DNA from: CAYYMH01 sp964472785
GTDB lineage: Bacteria > Zhuqueibacterota > Zhuqueibacteria > Thermofontimicrobiales > Thermofontimicrobiaceae
NCBI GenBank assembly: GCA_964472785.1
Contig: CAYYMH010000043.1
Span: 1-36,617 of the forward strand
Direction: 5' to 3'
Length of the DNA stretch: 36,617 bases
Shown: positions 6,087 to 14,893 of the stretch, one piece after another
Layout of the letters: the number at the start of each line of letters is the position of its first letter
Position numbering within the stretch: the stretch's first letter is position 1
Notes under the pieces: generated by a model
Databases searched by the model: none
Told to the model about the DNA's origin: nothing
The model's input: only the letters and a program-made list of their open reading frames with translations
Made by a program: the position numbers and the translations under genes

Positions 6087-7199
6087 ATGGCAAAAAAAAT
6101 AAACGTGGGTATTTTGTTTGGTGGAAAATCGGCTGAACATGAAGTTTCACTGCAATCGGCGAAAAATGTTTACGACGCCATTAATAAAGACAAATACAAT
6201 GTCGCGCTAATCGGCATCGATAAAAATGGACGCTGGCATCTCACCGATGCAAAGGAATTTTTATTAAATGCGGACAACCCTAAATTGATCAAAATGCACA
6301 ATATGGCGGAGAATCTGGCGCTGGTGCCAGGCGAAGAAATAGACCAACTGGTTAAAACCGAAGACATCCGTTCTATCGGTCCGGTAGACGTCATTTTCCC
6401 TATTCTGCATGGCCCGTATGGGGAAGATGGCACGGTTCAGGGGCTGCTCAAACTGGTAAATATCCCATTTGTTGGCGCCAGCGTTCTGGGTTCCGCCATC
6501 GGCATGGATAAAGATGTGATGAAACGCTTGCTGCGCGATGCCGGCATTCCGATTGCCAATTTTTTGACGATAAACGAATCACAGAAAAATCAATTAAGTT
6601 TTGACGAGGTTAGCAAAAAATTACGTTCACCGTGCTATGTCAAACCGGCGAATCTCGGTTCTTCGGTTGGTATTCATCGTGTAACTAATGAAGCAGAATT
6701 CAGCGCTGCCATCGAAGATGCGTTTCAATACGACACAAAAATATTAGTCGAACAGGCAATCGAAGGGCGGGAGATCGAATGCTCGGTTTTGGGAAATGAT
6801 GATCGAATCGCCTCCGTTCCCGGCGAAGTGGTGACCAACAAAGCGCACCATCAGTTTTATTCGTACGAGGCAAAATATATCGACGAGACAGGCGCCGCAC
6901 TCGAAATTCCGGCTCAGGTTTCGCTGGAGTTGACAGAACGCATTCAGCAATTAGCCATTGACTCGTGCCGGGGGCTGTGCTGCGAAGGTATGGCGCGGGT
7001 TGATTTTTTTCTCACGGATGATGATCAAGTTTTCGTCAATGAAATCAACACTATTCCGGGATTTACCAAAATCAGCATGTACCCAAAACTCTGGGAAGCC
7101 AGCGGAATATCTTACACTGATTTGATCGATCGGTTGATTCAATTGGCATTAGAGCGCTTCGAAAGGGAGAGCCGTTTGAAAACATCGGTTGAATTTTAG
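6087..7199 (+). CDS. ddl: D-alanine--D-alanine ligase
   Basis: 370 residues, of normal length for the DdlA-type enzyme. It joins two D-Ala using ATP to give the dipeptide for the peptidoglycan stem. The N-terminal GGKSAEHEVSLQSA motif, the ATP-grasp segment CYVKPANLGSSVGIHRV, and the C-terminal metal- and phosphate-binding NEINTIPGFTKISMYPKLW are all present. Cytoplasmic. The ATG at 6087 gives the usual N-terminus MAKKINVGILFGGKSAEHE; the ribosome binding site is weak. No other mur gene is adjacent; murG lies 8.5 kb downstream on the same strand, so the envelope genes are scattered here. Confidence 0.96.
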   Translation: MAKKINVGILFGGKSAEHEVSLQSAKNVYDAINKDKYNVALIGIDKNGRWHLTDAKEFLLNADNPKLIKMHNMAENLALVPGEEIDQLVKTEDIRSIGPVDVIFPILHGPYGEDGTVQGLLKLVNIPFVGASVLGSAIGMDKDVMKRLLRDAGIPIANFLTINESQKNQLSFDEVSKKLRSPCYVKPANLGSSVGIHRVTNEAEFSAAIEDAFQYDTKILVEQAIEGREIECSVLGNDDRIASVPGEVVTNKAHHQFYSYEAKYIDETGAALEIPAQVSLELTERIQQLAIDSCRGLCCEGMARVDFFLTDDDQVFVNEINTIPGFTKISMYPKLWEASGISYTDLIDRLIQLALERFERESRLKTSVEF

Positions 7200-7242
7200 A
7201 CTGTTGTTTTAATTCATTCGTTTTCTTTCAAAATAAAATTGG

Positions 7243-8205
7243 ATGACCAAAATGAAACGAAGAGAATTTATTCAATTGAGCGTAATCGGGGGAACGGCAA
7301 TGACAGTTGCTCCATTTATTTCATGTAAAGGAAAAAAACCGCAAGCGGAATCCCAGTTAGCGAAAAGAAAATTAGGCAGTACTGGTGAGATGATTTCCTG
7401 CATCGGATTTGGTGGTGTTTTAGTGAGAGACGAGGAGCAAATTAGGGCAAACGATATGGTTGCGTTGGCGTTTGACAAAGGTGTGAACTACTTTGATGTT
7501 GCACCAACATACGGCAACGCCGAGGAGAAACTGGGACCGGCTTTGCAGCCATATCGGGATAAATCGTTTTTAGCCTGTAAAACAATGGAAAGAGACAGAG
7601 AGGGCGCAGAAAAAGAATTACACGCATCACTGAATAAACTGAAAACCGATCATTTTGATTTATATCAGTTGCATGCTCTGACCGAAGTTGAAGATGTCGA
7701 AAAAGCATTCGGTCCCGACGGCGCGATGGAAACAATCCTTAAGGCACGTCAGGAAGGAAAAATTCGTTTCATCGGTTTTTCCGCCCATTCCGAGCAAGCA
7801 GCACTCTTGGCAATGGAAAAATTTGATTTTGATACAGTCCTGTTTCCGATCAATTTTGTCTGCTGGTATCAAGGGAATTTTGGACCGCGGGTTGTGGTAA
7901 AAGCACAAGAGAAAAAGATGGGGATTCTGGCGCTCAAAGCACTGGCGTTTACCACGATTAAACAAGGTGAGGAAAAGCCATACGAAAAGCTCTGGTACCA
8001 CCCGATTGAAGACAAAGAAGTCGCAGATCTGGCGGTTCGTTTCACCCTTTCACAGGGAACAACGGCAGCAATTCCCCCGGGTGAGGCGAAATATTTCTGG
8101 CAGGCGCTGGAAATTGCAAAAAATAGTTCACCTTTAACAGAAGCTGAAACTGGGCACTTGAGAAAAATTTCTGAAGGTGTCGAACCGCTGTTCAAAACTG
8201 TTTGA
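7243..8205 (+). CDS. Tat-type secreted aldo/keto reductase
   Basis: 320 residues. The N-terminus MKRREFIQLSVIGGTAM is a twin-arginine signal, followed by a possible lipobox ending at C28 (FISC), so export through Tat and perhaps lipid anchoring is likely. The mature part is an aldo/keto reductase barrel: IGFGG, YFDVAPTYG, LACK and LYQLHAL place the catalytic tetrad at D85, Y90, K113 and H144. These enzymes reduce carbonyls with NAD(P)H. A nicotinamide cofactor outside the cytoplasm would be supplied by folding before export, as is usual for Tat substrates. An alternative start is the ATG at 7252; neither has a clear ribosome binding site. A good terminator follows at 8223. Confidence 0.88.
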   Translation: MTKMKRREFIQLSVIGGTAMTVAPFISCKGKKPQAESQLAKRKLGSTGEMISCIGFGGVLVRDEEQIRANDMVALAFDKGVNYFDVAPTYGNAEEKLGPALQPYRDKSFLACKTMERDREGAEKELHASLNKLKTDHFDLYQLHALTEVEDVEKAFGPDGAMETILKARQEGKIRFIGFSAHSEQAALLAMEKFDFDTVLFPINFVCWYQGNFGPRVVVKAQEKKMGILALKALAFTTIKQGEEKPYEKLWYHPIEDKEVADLAVRFTLSQGTTAAIPPGEAKYFWQALEIAKNSSPLTEAETGHLRKISEGVEPLFKTV

Positions 8206-8222
8206 ATAAGATATTGAACCAA

Positions 8223-8265
8223 AATGCAGAGTTCCATCCAATGGATCTCTGCATTGAACATTTTT
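8223..8265 (+). terminator. Rho-independent terminator after the aldo/keto reductase gene
   Basis: Arms AATGCAGAGTTCCAT and ATGGATCTCTGCATT (8223-8255, 14 of 15 paired) with a 3-base loop, then GAACATTTTT. This is the clearest terminator in the window. Confidence 0.85.
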
Positions 8266-8463
8266 AGAAATAATGTCTCATTATTTTTAATAATTACTTT
8301 TTCAGAAACACCTCTTTATTAACTTCTAAATTCCATCACCCAATATTATTAAAATGATGCTTCAAAATTATTAATTTTTTTCAAATTGAACCTTTTTTAC
8401 TTAAAAAGCATATAACCTCAAAGCGGAAATAAAGGTCGTTTTGCAGTTAAAACCAACGCTTCA

Positions 8464-9378
8464 ATGAAACATTACCAAACATATAATAATTATCTCAAAA
8501 AACGTTTTGGTGAACCCGTATTAAAAATCCCGCTGTTTGCCGGTTTTTCCTGTCCCAATATTAACGGGACAAAATCTTCGGGGGGATGTATTTACTGTGA
8601 TAATGTGGCGTTCAGTCCGGTCGCACAATCCACTGCTCCTGTGATGGTTCAGCTAAAAAAGGGAATTGCCAGAGCGAAGCGGTTTAAACGGTATATTGGT
8701 TATTTTCAGGCATTTTCAAACACCTATGCGCCGGTTGATCAACTCAAAAACGCTTATGAGCCAGTGATCAGTTTTCCAAATGTGGTCGGAATTGCCATCG
8801 GGACACGATCTGATTGTTTTGATCAGGAAATTTTCGACTACCTCGCGGACATCAACCGCAGGACATATTTGAGTGTGGAAATTGGTTTGCAGACATGCCA
8901 CAATTCAACACTAAAATTGATAAACCGTCAACATTCTTTTGAAGATAGCGTTGATGCGATAAAACGATTGTCAGAGTGGGAGATTGAGACAGTTGTCCAC
9001 ATCATGCTCGGATTGCCTGGCGAATCCCGGGAGATGATGATGGAGACTGCAAAAAAAATCGCAGCGTTGCCGATAAGCGGTGTTAAAATCCATCAATTAA
9101 TGGTTATTAAAAACACAAGACTGGAAAAAGATTATTATTTAACCGGAAAGTTGAATCCACTAACATTGGAGCAGTACGCGGAACTGGTCGGCGAATTTCT
9201 ATCCCATTTAAGACCAGATCAAATTATCCATCGGTTAATGGCGGATTCCCGGGTTGAATCGGGGCTGGTTGCGCCATTGTGGAGCGCGAACAAAACGAAT
9301 TCGCTCCGTTTTATACAGAACTATTTACAACAGAATCATATTTTTCAAGGATCGAATTATCAACAAAAGCATTTTTAA
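8464..9378 (+). CDS. Radical SAM protein, YtqA/YhcC (TIGR01212) family
   Basis: 304 residues, a standard length. The family motif CPNINGTKSSGGCIYC provides the three cysteines (C30, C42, C45) expected to hold the 4Fe-4S cluster; the wide first gap is normal for this family. Further family features are GYFQAFSNTYAP, SVEIGLQTCHNSTL and HIMLGLPGES. The molecular role is not something I can assign with certainty; relatives are conserved in many bacteria and are usually given only as radical SAM proteins. The ATG at 8464 gives the conserved start; no strong Shine-Dalgarno sequence is visible. It is separated from the previous gene by a terminator and 200 bp. Confidence 0.9.
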   Translation: MKHYQTYNNYLKKRFGEPVLKIPLFAGFSCPNINGTKSSGGCIYCDNVAFSPVAQSTAPVMVQLKKGIARAKRFKRYIGYFQAFSNTYAPVDQLKNAYEPVISFPNVVGIAIGTRSDCFDQEIFDYLADINRRTYLSVEIGLQTCHNSTLKLINRQHSFEDSVDAIKRLSEWEIETVVHIMLGLPGESREMMMETAKKIAALPISGVKIHQLMVIKNTRLEKDYYLTGKLNPLTLEQYAELVGEFLSHLRPDQIIHRLMADSRVESGLVAPLWSANKTNSLRFIQNYLQQNHIFQGSNYQQKHF

Positions 9379-9452
9379 AAGATGAATGCTGTTTTATAAT
9401 TAAAAGATAAGTTGTCGTTTTCAATACAGATAGGATATTAAAGGAGAAGTTA

Positions 9453-10703
9453 ATGAATATTAAGAAACTATTTAATTTGATGTTATTGACATTATTTATT
9501 TTTCCTTGCGTAATATTAGCTCAGGAAAATGAAACGAATTTGGAGGATATTGCGCCGAAAATATTTATTGATTGCCGTTGGTGTGACATGGATTACATTC
9601 GTGAGCAGATCAATTTTGTGAATTATGTGTATGATCGGAAAAATGCGGATCTCCATATCATGGTTACAACTCAAAGAAACGGTGGCGGCGGTCGCGAATA
9701 TACGCTCACTTTTATCGGCTCAAATCAGTTTGACAGTCAAAATGACACGCTGGTATTTTCAATTCGACAGGATGACACAGAAGATATTGTTCGCGAAAAA
9801 TTGGTGAAACACCTCAAAATTGGACTGTTACCCTACATTGCCCAAACAGCAGTTGTTAATGACCTTGATATTACTTATTTGAAAACCACTCAAGACCTGG
9901 TCAGACAAGATAAATGGAATAACTGGGTGTTTCGGATAAGGATGCGAGGCTGGTTTAACGGGCAACAATCATCGCGGAGCGCAGATATCAACGGGCGAAT
10001 ATCAGCTGATCGAATAACAGATGATTGGAAAATCCGCCTGTCGGTCAGTTCCGATTATGACGAAAGCCGATACGAATATGATGAAGAATGGATAACAGAC
10101 ATCCAGCGCAGGAAAAACTTTTCCGGAACTATTGTAAAAAGTCTGAGCGACCATTGGTCATTTGGTGGACATTTAAATGCAAACTCCTCAAGCTATATGA
10201 ACATTCGTCAAGCCTATGAAATTTCGCCAGCGATTGAGTACAACATTTTCCCGTATTCGGAATCGACGCGGCGTGAATTACGTATTTTGTATCGGATTGG
10301 TGGGGGATATGTTTCCTATGATGAAGAAACCATTTATTTTAAAACTGATGAAAATCTTTATCAGCAAAGCATTCAGGTTAGTTTGGAGTTTAAACAGCCG
10401 TGGGGAACTGCTGAAACAAGAATTGCTGCTTCTCACTATTTACATGACACGGCGAAAAATCACATCAGCATCTTCGGGGATATGTCACTGCGATTATTTA
10501 AAGGTTTTTCAATTAATTTCCATGGAAGATTTTCCAGAATACACGATCAACTTCATTTAAGAGGACAGGGATTGAGCAAGGAAGACGTGTTGCTGCGACG
10601 CTATTCTTTGGCAACCAGTTATGATTACTGGGGATCAATCGGATTCGAATATGCGTTCGGTTCAATTTACAACAATATCGTGAATCCGAGATTTGGGGGT
10701 TGA
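9453..10703 (+). CDS. Predicted outer-membrane protein of unknown function
   Basis: 416 residues. Residues 1-23 form a signal peptide (FNLMLLTLFIFPCVILAQ, cleavage near Q24). The mature N-terminal part contains a conserved-looking block, IFIDCRWCDMDYIREQI, then VYDRKNADLHIMVTT and GGGGREYTLTFIG. The rest consists of alternating strands rich in aromatic residues and ends close to an aromatic strand, which suggests a beta-barrel in the outer membrane. I recall similar secreted proteins in several FCB-group genomes, without a known function. C40 and C43 could form a disulfide. AGGAG precedes the ATG at a good distance. It stands alone between the radical SAM gene and a MITE-like element. Confidence 0.7.
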   Translation: MNIKKLFNLMLLTLFIFPCVILAQENETNLEDIAPKIFIDCRWCDMDYIREQINFVNYVYDRKNADLHIMVTTQRNGGGGREYTLTFIGSNQFDSQNDTLVFSIRQDDTEDIVREKLVKHLKIGLLPYIAQTAVVNDLDITYLKTTQDLVRQDKWNNWVFRIRMRGWFNGQQSSRSADINGRISADRITDDWKIRLSVSSDYDESRYEYDEEWITDIQRRKNFSGTIVKSLSDHWSFGGHLNANSSSYMNIRQAYEISPAIEYNIFPYSESTRRELRILYRIGGGYVSYDEETIYFKTDENLYQQSIQVSLEFKQPWGTAETRIAASHYLHDTAKNHISIFGDMSLRLFKGFSINFHGRFSRIHDQLHLRGQGLSKEDVLLRRYSLATSYDYWGSIGFEYAFGSIYNNIVNPRFGG

Positions 10704-10788
10704 TCAAGTTGTAATTGATTGTTATCGCAAATTAATCACTGCCACTTTTTTATTCACCTGGATTGACTCTTACTAACCTTTTATCTTA
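10704..10788. other. Spacer between the outer-membrane protein gene and MITE copy 2
   Basis: An 85-bp AT-rich spacer with no gene or clear terminator. The full gene-free stretch runs to 11089 and is mostly occupied by the MITE-like element at 10789-10926. Confidence 0.4.
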
Positions 10789-10926
10789 AGTGGGGGGGTG
10801 TATCAAAAGTCCCGATGCACGATGTTTAGCCCAATTTGTAGTAGCGAATTTATTTGCTTTACACAATATATGGTATTTGACGAATAAATTCGTCACTACA
10901 AGTTAACTTTTGATACAGCCCCACTT
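10789..10926. mobile_element. MITE-like element, copy 2
   Basis: About 138 bp. The right end ACTTTTGATACAGCCCCACTT (10906-10926) matches the left end, AAGTGGG...GTATCAAAAGT (up to 10810), as a terminal inverted repeat, with a few extra G in the left arm. The interior is nearly identical to copy 1 at 5417. The ends resemble those of IS elements that start GGGGCTGT, which may supply the transposase in trans; no such transposase is in the window. Confidence 0.85.
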
Positions 10927-11089
10927 GTTTGTTATGAACGGATCCACTTTTTTTGAAGTAATCCCATTCACTCTGAATAATTTTTTCGCATTTTTTGGAA
11001 AATTTCGATTTTTTATGTTGCATTTTGAAAATAAATATTATATTTTCCATGAAATGGATTACTGAACTAATTATCGAAGACAATCCCTT

Positions 11090-12232
11090 ATGATTTTTTA
11101 CGATTTAAATGAATTTCTCCGGCTATCCGCCGTGTTAAATTATCAACTCAGTGCTAAAAATATTGATTGGCACAATATCACTAATATCATTTTGGGCAAT
11201 AAATACCTATCAGAGCAGGACAGGGAATTGTTGAATCAGGTGTTTCAATATATGCACAAAATTTATGGTAAGAAAAAACGGCGGTTAGGTCCGTTATCAA
11301 TTTTGCATCCGCTGAGAGCAACGGCACTTTTAGTTCGTGTTAGCAAAAGAAGCACTTTGTTAGATTTAATTACTACGATTCTTCATGACAATTTTGAAGA
11401 TATCAAACCAAAGAATCTGGAAATCGCCAAGTTCATAAAGTTCGATTCCGGTTTTCGGAATATCCTTGAGAAAGTTCCAGAAGATGATCGTGCTACTTTA
11501 ATCAAAAAACTTGAATGGTTAACAAAGAATAATGAGGAAACATATTACCGATATATCGGGCGGCTATTGGACCAATCGAAAAACGCGCCGGAAGTTGTTC
11601 GTACAAAATTAGCGGATCGTCTGGATAATACACTGGACATGCGAATCGAATTTGAAGATCCTTTACAAAAGACCGATTTTTTTGAAGTTATTTTCCAAAT
11701 GATGTTTAGTAAGACCTTTGCAGGATACACGCCGAGTACACCACATCCCCCACCTGCTGCGCTCAATGGCGCCCAACGATTATATCAATTGTTCAAAAAT
11801 ATAGTTTTAATGTCTTTAGTGAGACAAAAGGGAACGGCAGAGAATGACCTAACGGTACAAAATTTGATGACTTACCTCGCCAAAGCGAGTGAGCGGGAAG
11901 CCCAGCGGATTGCCCTGCATATTTTTGGCTATCACAAAACCTTAATAGAAAACGGACGCCAGTTACTCATCGAAACAATGGAATATGTCCAAAAAGGCGG
12001 AATCGATTCGATCACCCCTCCAATTCCGAATCAAAAATTAGACGGACTTTTCATGTCCACCTTTGATGAGCCAAAGAAAAAAATCAGGAACAAAAAGTTA
12101 GCCGATTTGTATGCCGATAAACCATTAATGATCCAAACGGCAATATCTTTTATTGTCATTTTCTTAAGTTTTTTAAACAATCCGAGCTATTATGTTAAGG
12201 GCATCAGCGAGAAGGGGATTAAGCCGGAATAA
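11090..12232 (+). CDS. HD-domain protein with RSH-hydrolase-like active site
   Basis: 380 residues. Residues about 50-185 match the (p)ppGpp-hydrolase HD domain of RelA/SpoT proteins: GPLSILHPLRAT (H73), ILHDNFED (H99, D100, E103, D104) and KLADRLDN (D176, N180). These correspond in order and spacing to the Mn-binding HD residues, the ED pair and the LADRxxN motif. There is no synthetase, TGS or ACT domain. The remaining C-terminal half is helical and unfamiliar, with one hydrophobic segment near residues 345-362. I infer a nucleotide phosphohydrolase, possibly a stand-alone alarmone hydrolase attached to the membrane; another nucleotide substrate is possible. The ATG at 11090 is the only reasonable start. 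It lies 160 bp after a MITE-like element. Confidence 0.72.
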   Translation: MIFYDLNEFLRLSAVLNYQLSAKNIDWHNITNIILGNKYLSEQDRELLNQVFQYMHKIYGKKKRRLGPLSILHPLRATALLVRVSKRSTLLDLITTILHDNFEDIKPKNLEIAKFIKFDSGFRNILEKVPEDDRATLIKKLEWLTKNNEETYYRYIGRLLDQSKNAPEVVRTKLADRLDNTLDMRIEFEDPLQKTDFFEVIFQMMFSKTFAGYTPSTPHPPPAALNGAQRLYQLFKNIVLMSLVRQKGTAENDLTVQNLMTYLAKASEREAQRIALHIFGYHKTLIENGRQLLIETMEYVQKGGIDSITPPIPNQKLDGLFMSTFDEPKKKIRNKKLADLYADKPLMIQTAISFIVIFLSFLNNPSYYVKGISEKGIKPE

Positions 12233-12354
12233 TTAATCGCTACTTTTCATGACCGGAAAAATCATCTTTCCAACGTTATTGCAGCTACACATATTTTTCA
12301 TAAGTGACTTAAACTAATTACAATCAATTATTACCAATGAAGGAGGTATTTATG

Positions 12355-13929
12355 ATGAAAACCAAAATTGCTGTGATACTACTAATTCTTGTTAGTACTA
12401 TCACGAACTGTGATAAGGATGATAAAACTACTGGACCATCCAAGGCAGATTTCTATATGTACGGGCTGCTTGGCGTCAGTGAACATTATTCGGTTCCTGA
12501 CTCAAACTATTATTGGGCTTATGCCAGAGTGTTTAACCATTCCGATCACAGAAATCTATCAGCTCAACTTATGTATGGCGAAAATATGATACCACTGCAA
12601 GAACGCTATCGGGATTCTGAAAAGTTTTTTACGGATGCGGGTGAAGGTTTCATGTTTAACCTTGGCGGTGATTATATTTTCCAATTACAGGATGGACCAA
12701 AATCTTACGGCGGTACGATAACAACTTTGCCCAGGGTCGAGATTCTGCAAGACACGGTTGTTGCCAATACACTAATGCTTGAGTGGAGCAATGTCGGCGC
12801 TGATTTTTATGATGTTGAATTTTATAATTACGGAGATTTTGAAAAACACTATCAAGTGGATGGAACGAGCTTTTCAATTCACCTGGACAGTTTAATTAGC
12901 TACAATTTTTCCGGATGGATTGATATTTCTGTTGCTGGATTTAAAGGTTTCAACCCTTTTACATCCGCCAACGGTAACGTATCAGGGTGCTATGGCTATC
13001 TTTTTGGTTACACACGTGATGATGTTGAGTTTAACTATCCTAATCTTAGTTTCAGGAAACCAAAACCCAAGCAAAATCCACCCAACATAGATAAGTTTGT
13101 CCTGTCAATGGTGAACTCGAAATCCAATCCTTTAATTCAGACAGGTACTGCAAAGTTATATTTTACTTTTACTTATGCGCGAATCTCAAATGCGTATTAT
13201 GATCAATCCGGCTATAATTATTTTAACAGCGTCACCTTATTTGAACCTCTCAATTCTTTAACTGATTTTCACGGATACCTTGACGGTGAAGAGCTTGAGT
13301 TTAGCGACTGGGGTGCTTTTTATTACGCGCTAAGAAAATGGGGTACGGTTTATGAAGATTATAACCGGTACCAACCATTTACCTTTAAACTTGACATCAT
13401 GAATCAACTGGATTCGGCAACCGTAATGAATCCGGACACATTTTCGATTACGAGTTCTCCGCCTGAAAATCAAATCCCACAACCACCATTCACAATCACA
13501 TGGAGGAATCCGAACAATGCGCATTTTTTCCTGGTGAATGCTAACTGGTATATCGAAAATAGTGATTTGAGTGAGAACATTATGTATTCAACAACAGACA
13601 ATTTTTTCACTTTTACGGAAATACCGGAGAATGTTGAATCGGGTCAAATTTACGTAATCGCGGTAAATGGTTCCAGCCCGATACACAGCCTTAATCCAAA
13701 TATGCAAAAATTTAATGGTTACTATTACTCCAGTCGGGAATCGGCGAATGACCTGTACTTTTCGGATGTCCCTGATCTAACAAAATCCAGATTGAAAGAA
13801 CTTCGTACAGAAACTAATAAGTTAACAAAAGTAAATTTGGATGAATACCTGCTCGGAAAAATATCGGAAAGAAACCCGCGGCTGATAAAGTATAAAAATC
13901 GTATAATGAAGTTATTAAAAGAAAAATAA
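12355..13929 (+). CDS. Large secreted lipoprotein of unknown function
   Basis: 524 residues from the ATG at 12355; AGGAGG (12341-12346) lies 8 bases before it and rules out the in-frame ATG at 12337, which precedes the ribosome binding site. The ATG at 12352 is also possible. The N-terminus MKTKIAVILLILVSTITNC is a signal peptide ending in a probable lipid-anchored Cys19 (Asn at -1 is unusual). The mature protein is rich in Tyr, Phe, Asn and Gly with beta-sandwich-like stretches (EILQDTVVANTLMLEWSNVGADFYDVE, PPFTITWRNPNNAHFFLVN) that resemble fibronectin-III-like strands. The C-terminus is basic and helical. A surface or periplasmic role is inferred. I recognise no enzyme motif. Confidence 0.65.
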   Translation: MKTKIAVILLILVSTITNCDKDDKTTGPSKADFYMYGLLGVSEHYSVPDSNYYWAYARVFNHSDHRNLSAQLMYGENMIPLQERYRDSEKFFTDAGEGFMFNLGGDYIFQLQDGPKSYGGTITTLPRVEILQDTVVANTLMLEWSNVGADFYDVEFYNYGDFEKHYQVDGTSFSIHLDSLISYNFSGWIDISVAGFKGFNPFTSANGNVSGCYGYLFGYTRDDVEFNYPNLSFRKPKPKQNPPNIDKFVLSMVNSKSNPLIQTGTAKLYFTFTYARISNAYYDQSGYNYFNSVTLFEPLNSLTDFHGYLDGEELEFSDWGAFYYALRKWGTVYEDYNRYQPFTFKLDIMNQLDSATVMNPDTFSITSSPPENQIPQPPFTITWRNPNNAHFFLVNANWYIENSDLSENIMYSTTDNFFTFTEIPENVESGQIYVIAVNGSSPIHSLNPNMQKFNGYYYSSRESANDLYFSDVPDLTKSRLKELRTETNKLTKVNLDEYLLGKISERNPRLIKYKNRIMKLLKEK

Positions 13930-13951
13930 AGTGGAATTCATGATGTTTTCA

Positions 13952-13987
13952 ACCGATGCCCTGTCTTTTATCAAGGCAGGCATCGGT
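13952..13987. terminator. Hairpin between convergent genes
   Basis: ACCGATGCCCTG and CAGGCATCGGT form an 11-bp stem with one bulged base. It lies between the convergent lipoprotein and VIT genes. No proper T-run follows on either strand, so its strength as a terminator is uncertain. Confidence 0.45.
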
Positions 13988-14001
13988 GTATTTCACAAAA
14001 A

Positions 14002-14874
14002 TCAGACATCAACGCCGAGCACAGCTCTCACTCCATAGCCGATAAAGAAACTTAATAGCGCCACGCCAAGACTAATTCCTGCCATTTCGATAAATCGTTT
14101 ATGAAACACCTGATCTTTTGCAACAGAGATGTAAAAATTAAAAACAGCCACGATCAAAACTGCCACTGTCAATGTCAATGCTAAACACAAAAAATAGTTC
14201 GAAAAAATCAAATACGGTAAAATTAAGAAAATAACCGTGATGATATAAGCGGATCCCGTGTAAAGCGATGCGCGTACCGGATGTTTCTCGTTGTCTTCAG
14301 ATTTGGTGGACAAATACTCAGAGGCAGCCATAGACAATGCTGCTGAAATTCCGGTGATCAATCCGGTTAAGGCAATCAATCGCGTGTTTTGCAGCGCCAA
14401 AGTCAAACCAGCCAGCGCTCCAGTTAGCTCAACTAACGCATCATTTAAACCCAATACCATAGAACCGGCATAGCGTAGCCGTTCTTCGTCCAACATTTTT
14501 AGCAATTGCTCTTCATGGTCACTCTCATCTTTCACCATGGAGTCGACTTCTTTGAGCTGACCTTTTAAAAGGGAATAATTTTCCTGAGCATCTTCTTCGC
14601 CTCTTTCCATCAGCTTTATACCAAACGTAAAGCCAAATAGTCGGCTGATTCCATAATAGAACCAGACTTTCCAGCGATTCGACTTTATTTCCTCCCCTGT
14701 GTATTCTTTCCAATCCTGGTAGTGCTTCAGTTCTTCATCAGCGATTTTTTCCAGAATTTTCCTGTTTTCGTCAGACTTTATTTTGTTGGCTAATTTGAGA
14801 TAAATCTGATGCTCAGTGATTTCATTGCGTTGAAAGATGCGTATTTGTTTTTTGAGTTCTGATGATATTTCCAT
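14002..14874 (-). CDS. Ferritin-like/VIT1-CCC1 fusion, metal transporter
   Basis: 290 residues. Residues 1-125 form a ferritin-like helical domain with ExxH motifs at E48/H51 and E117/H120 and further acids at E18, E21, E93 and E98 that could bind a di-iron site. From about 134 the VIT1/CCC1 membrane domain follows (GSMVLGLNDALVELTGALAGLTLAL, then SMAASEYLSTKSE), with about five membrane segments. Plant and yeast VIT1/CCC1 proteins move Fe(II) or Mn(II); the bacterial fusions with an N-terminal ferritin-like domain are thought to export or store iron. It is 19 bp downstream of the TerB-like gene on the same strand, so the two form an operon. Confidence 0.88.
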   Translation of the reverse strand: MEISSELKKQIRIFQRNEITEHQIYLKLANKIKSDENRKILEKIADEELKHYQDWKEYTGEEIKSNRWKVWFYYGISRLFGFTFGIKLMERGEEDAQENYSLLKGQLKEVDSMVKDESDHEEQLLKMLDEERLRYAGSMVLGLNDALVELTGALAGLTLALQNTRLIALTGLITGISAALSMAASEYLSTKSEDNEKHPVRASLYTGSAYIITVIFLILPYLIFSNYFLCLALTLTVAVLIVAVFNFYISVAKDQVFHKRFIEMAGISLGVALLSFFIGYGVRAVLGVDV

Positions 14875-14893
14875 AAATTTGACTTAACCTTAT

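Noticed and set aside
10859..11083. Possible 74-residue minus-strand gene after the MITE copy
   Set aside because: Its 3' end runs into the MITE terminal repeat, it has no homology I recognise and no good ribosome binding site.
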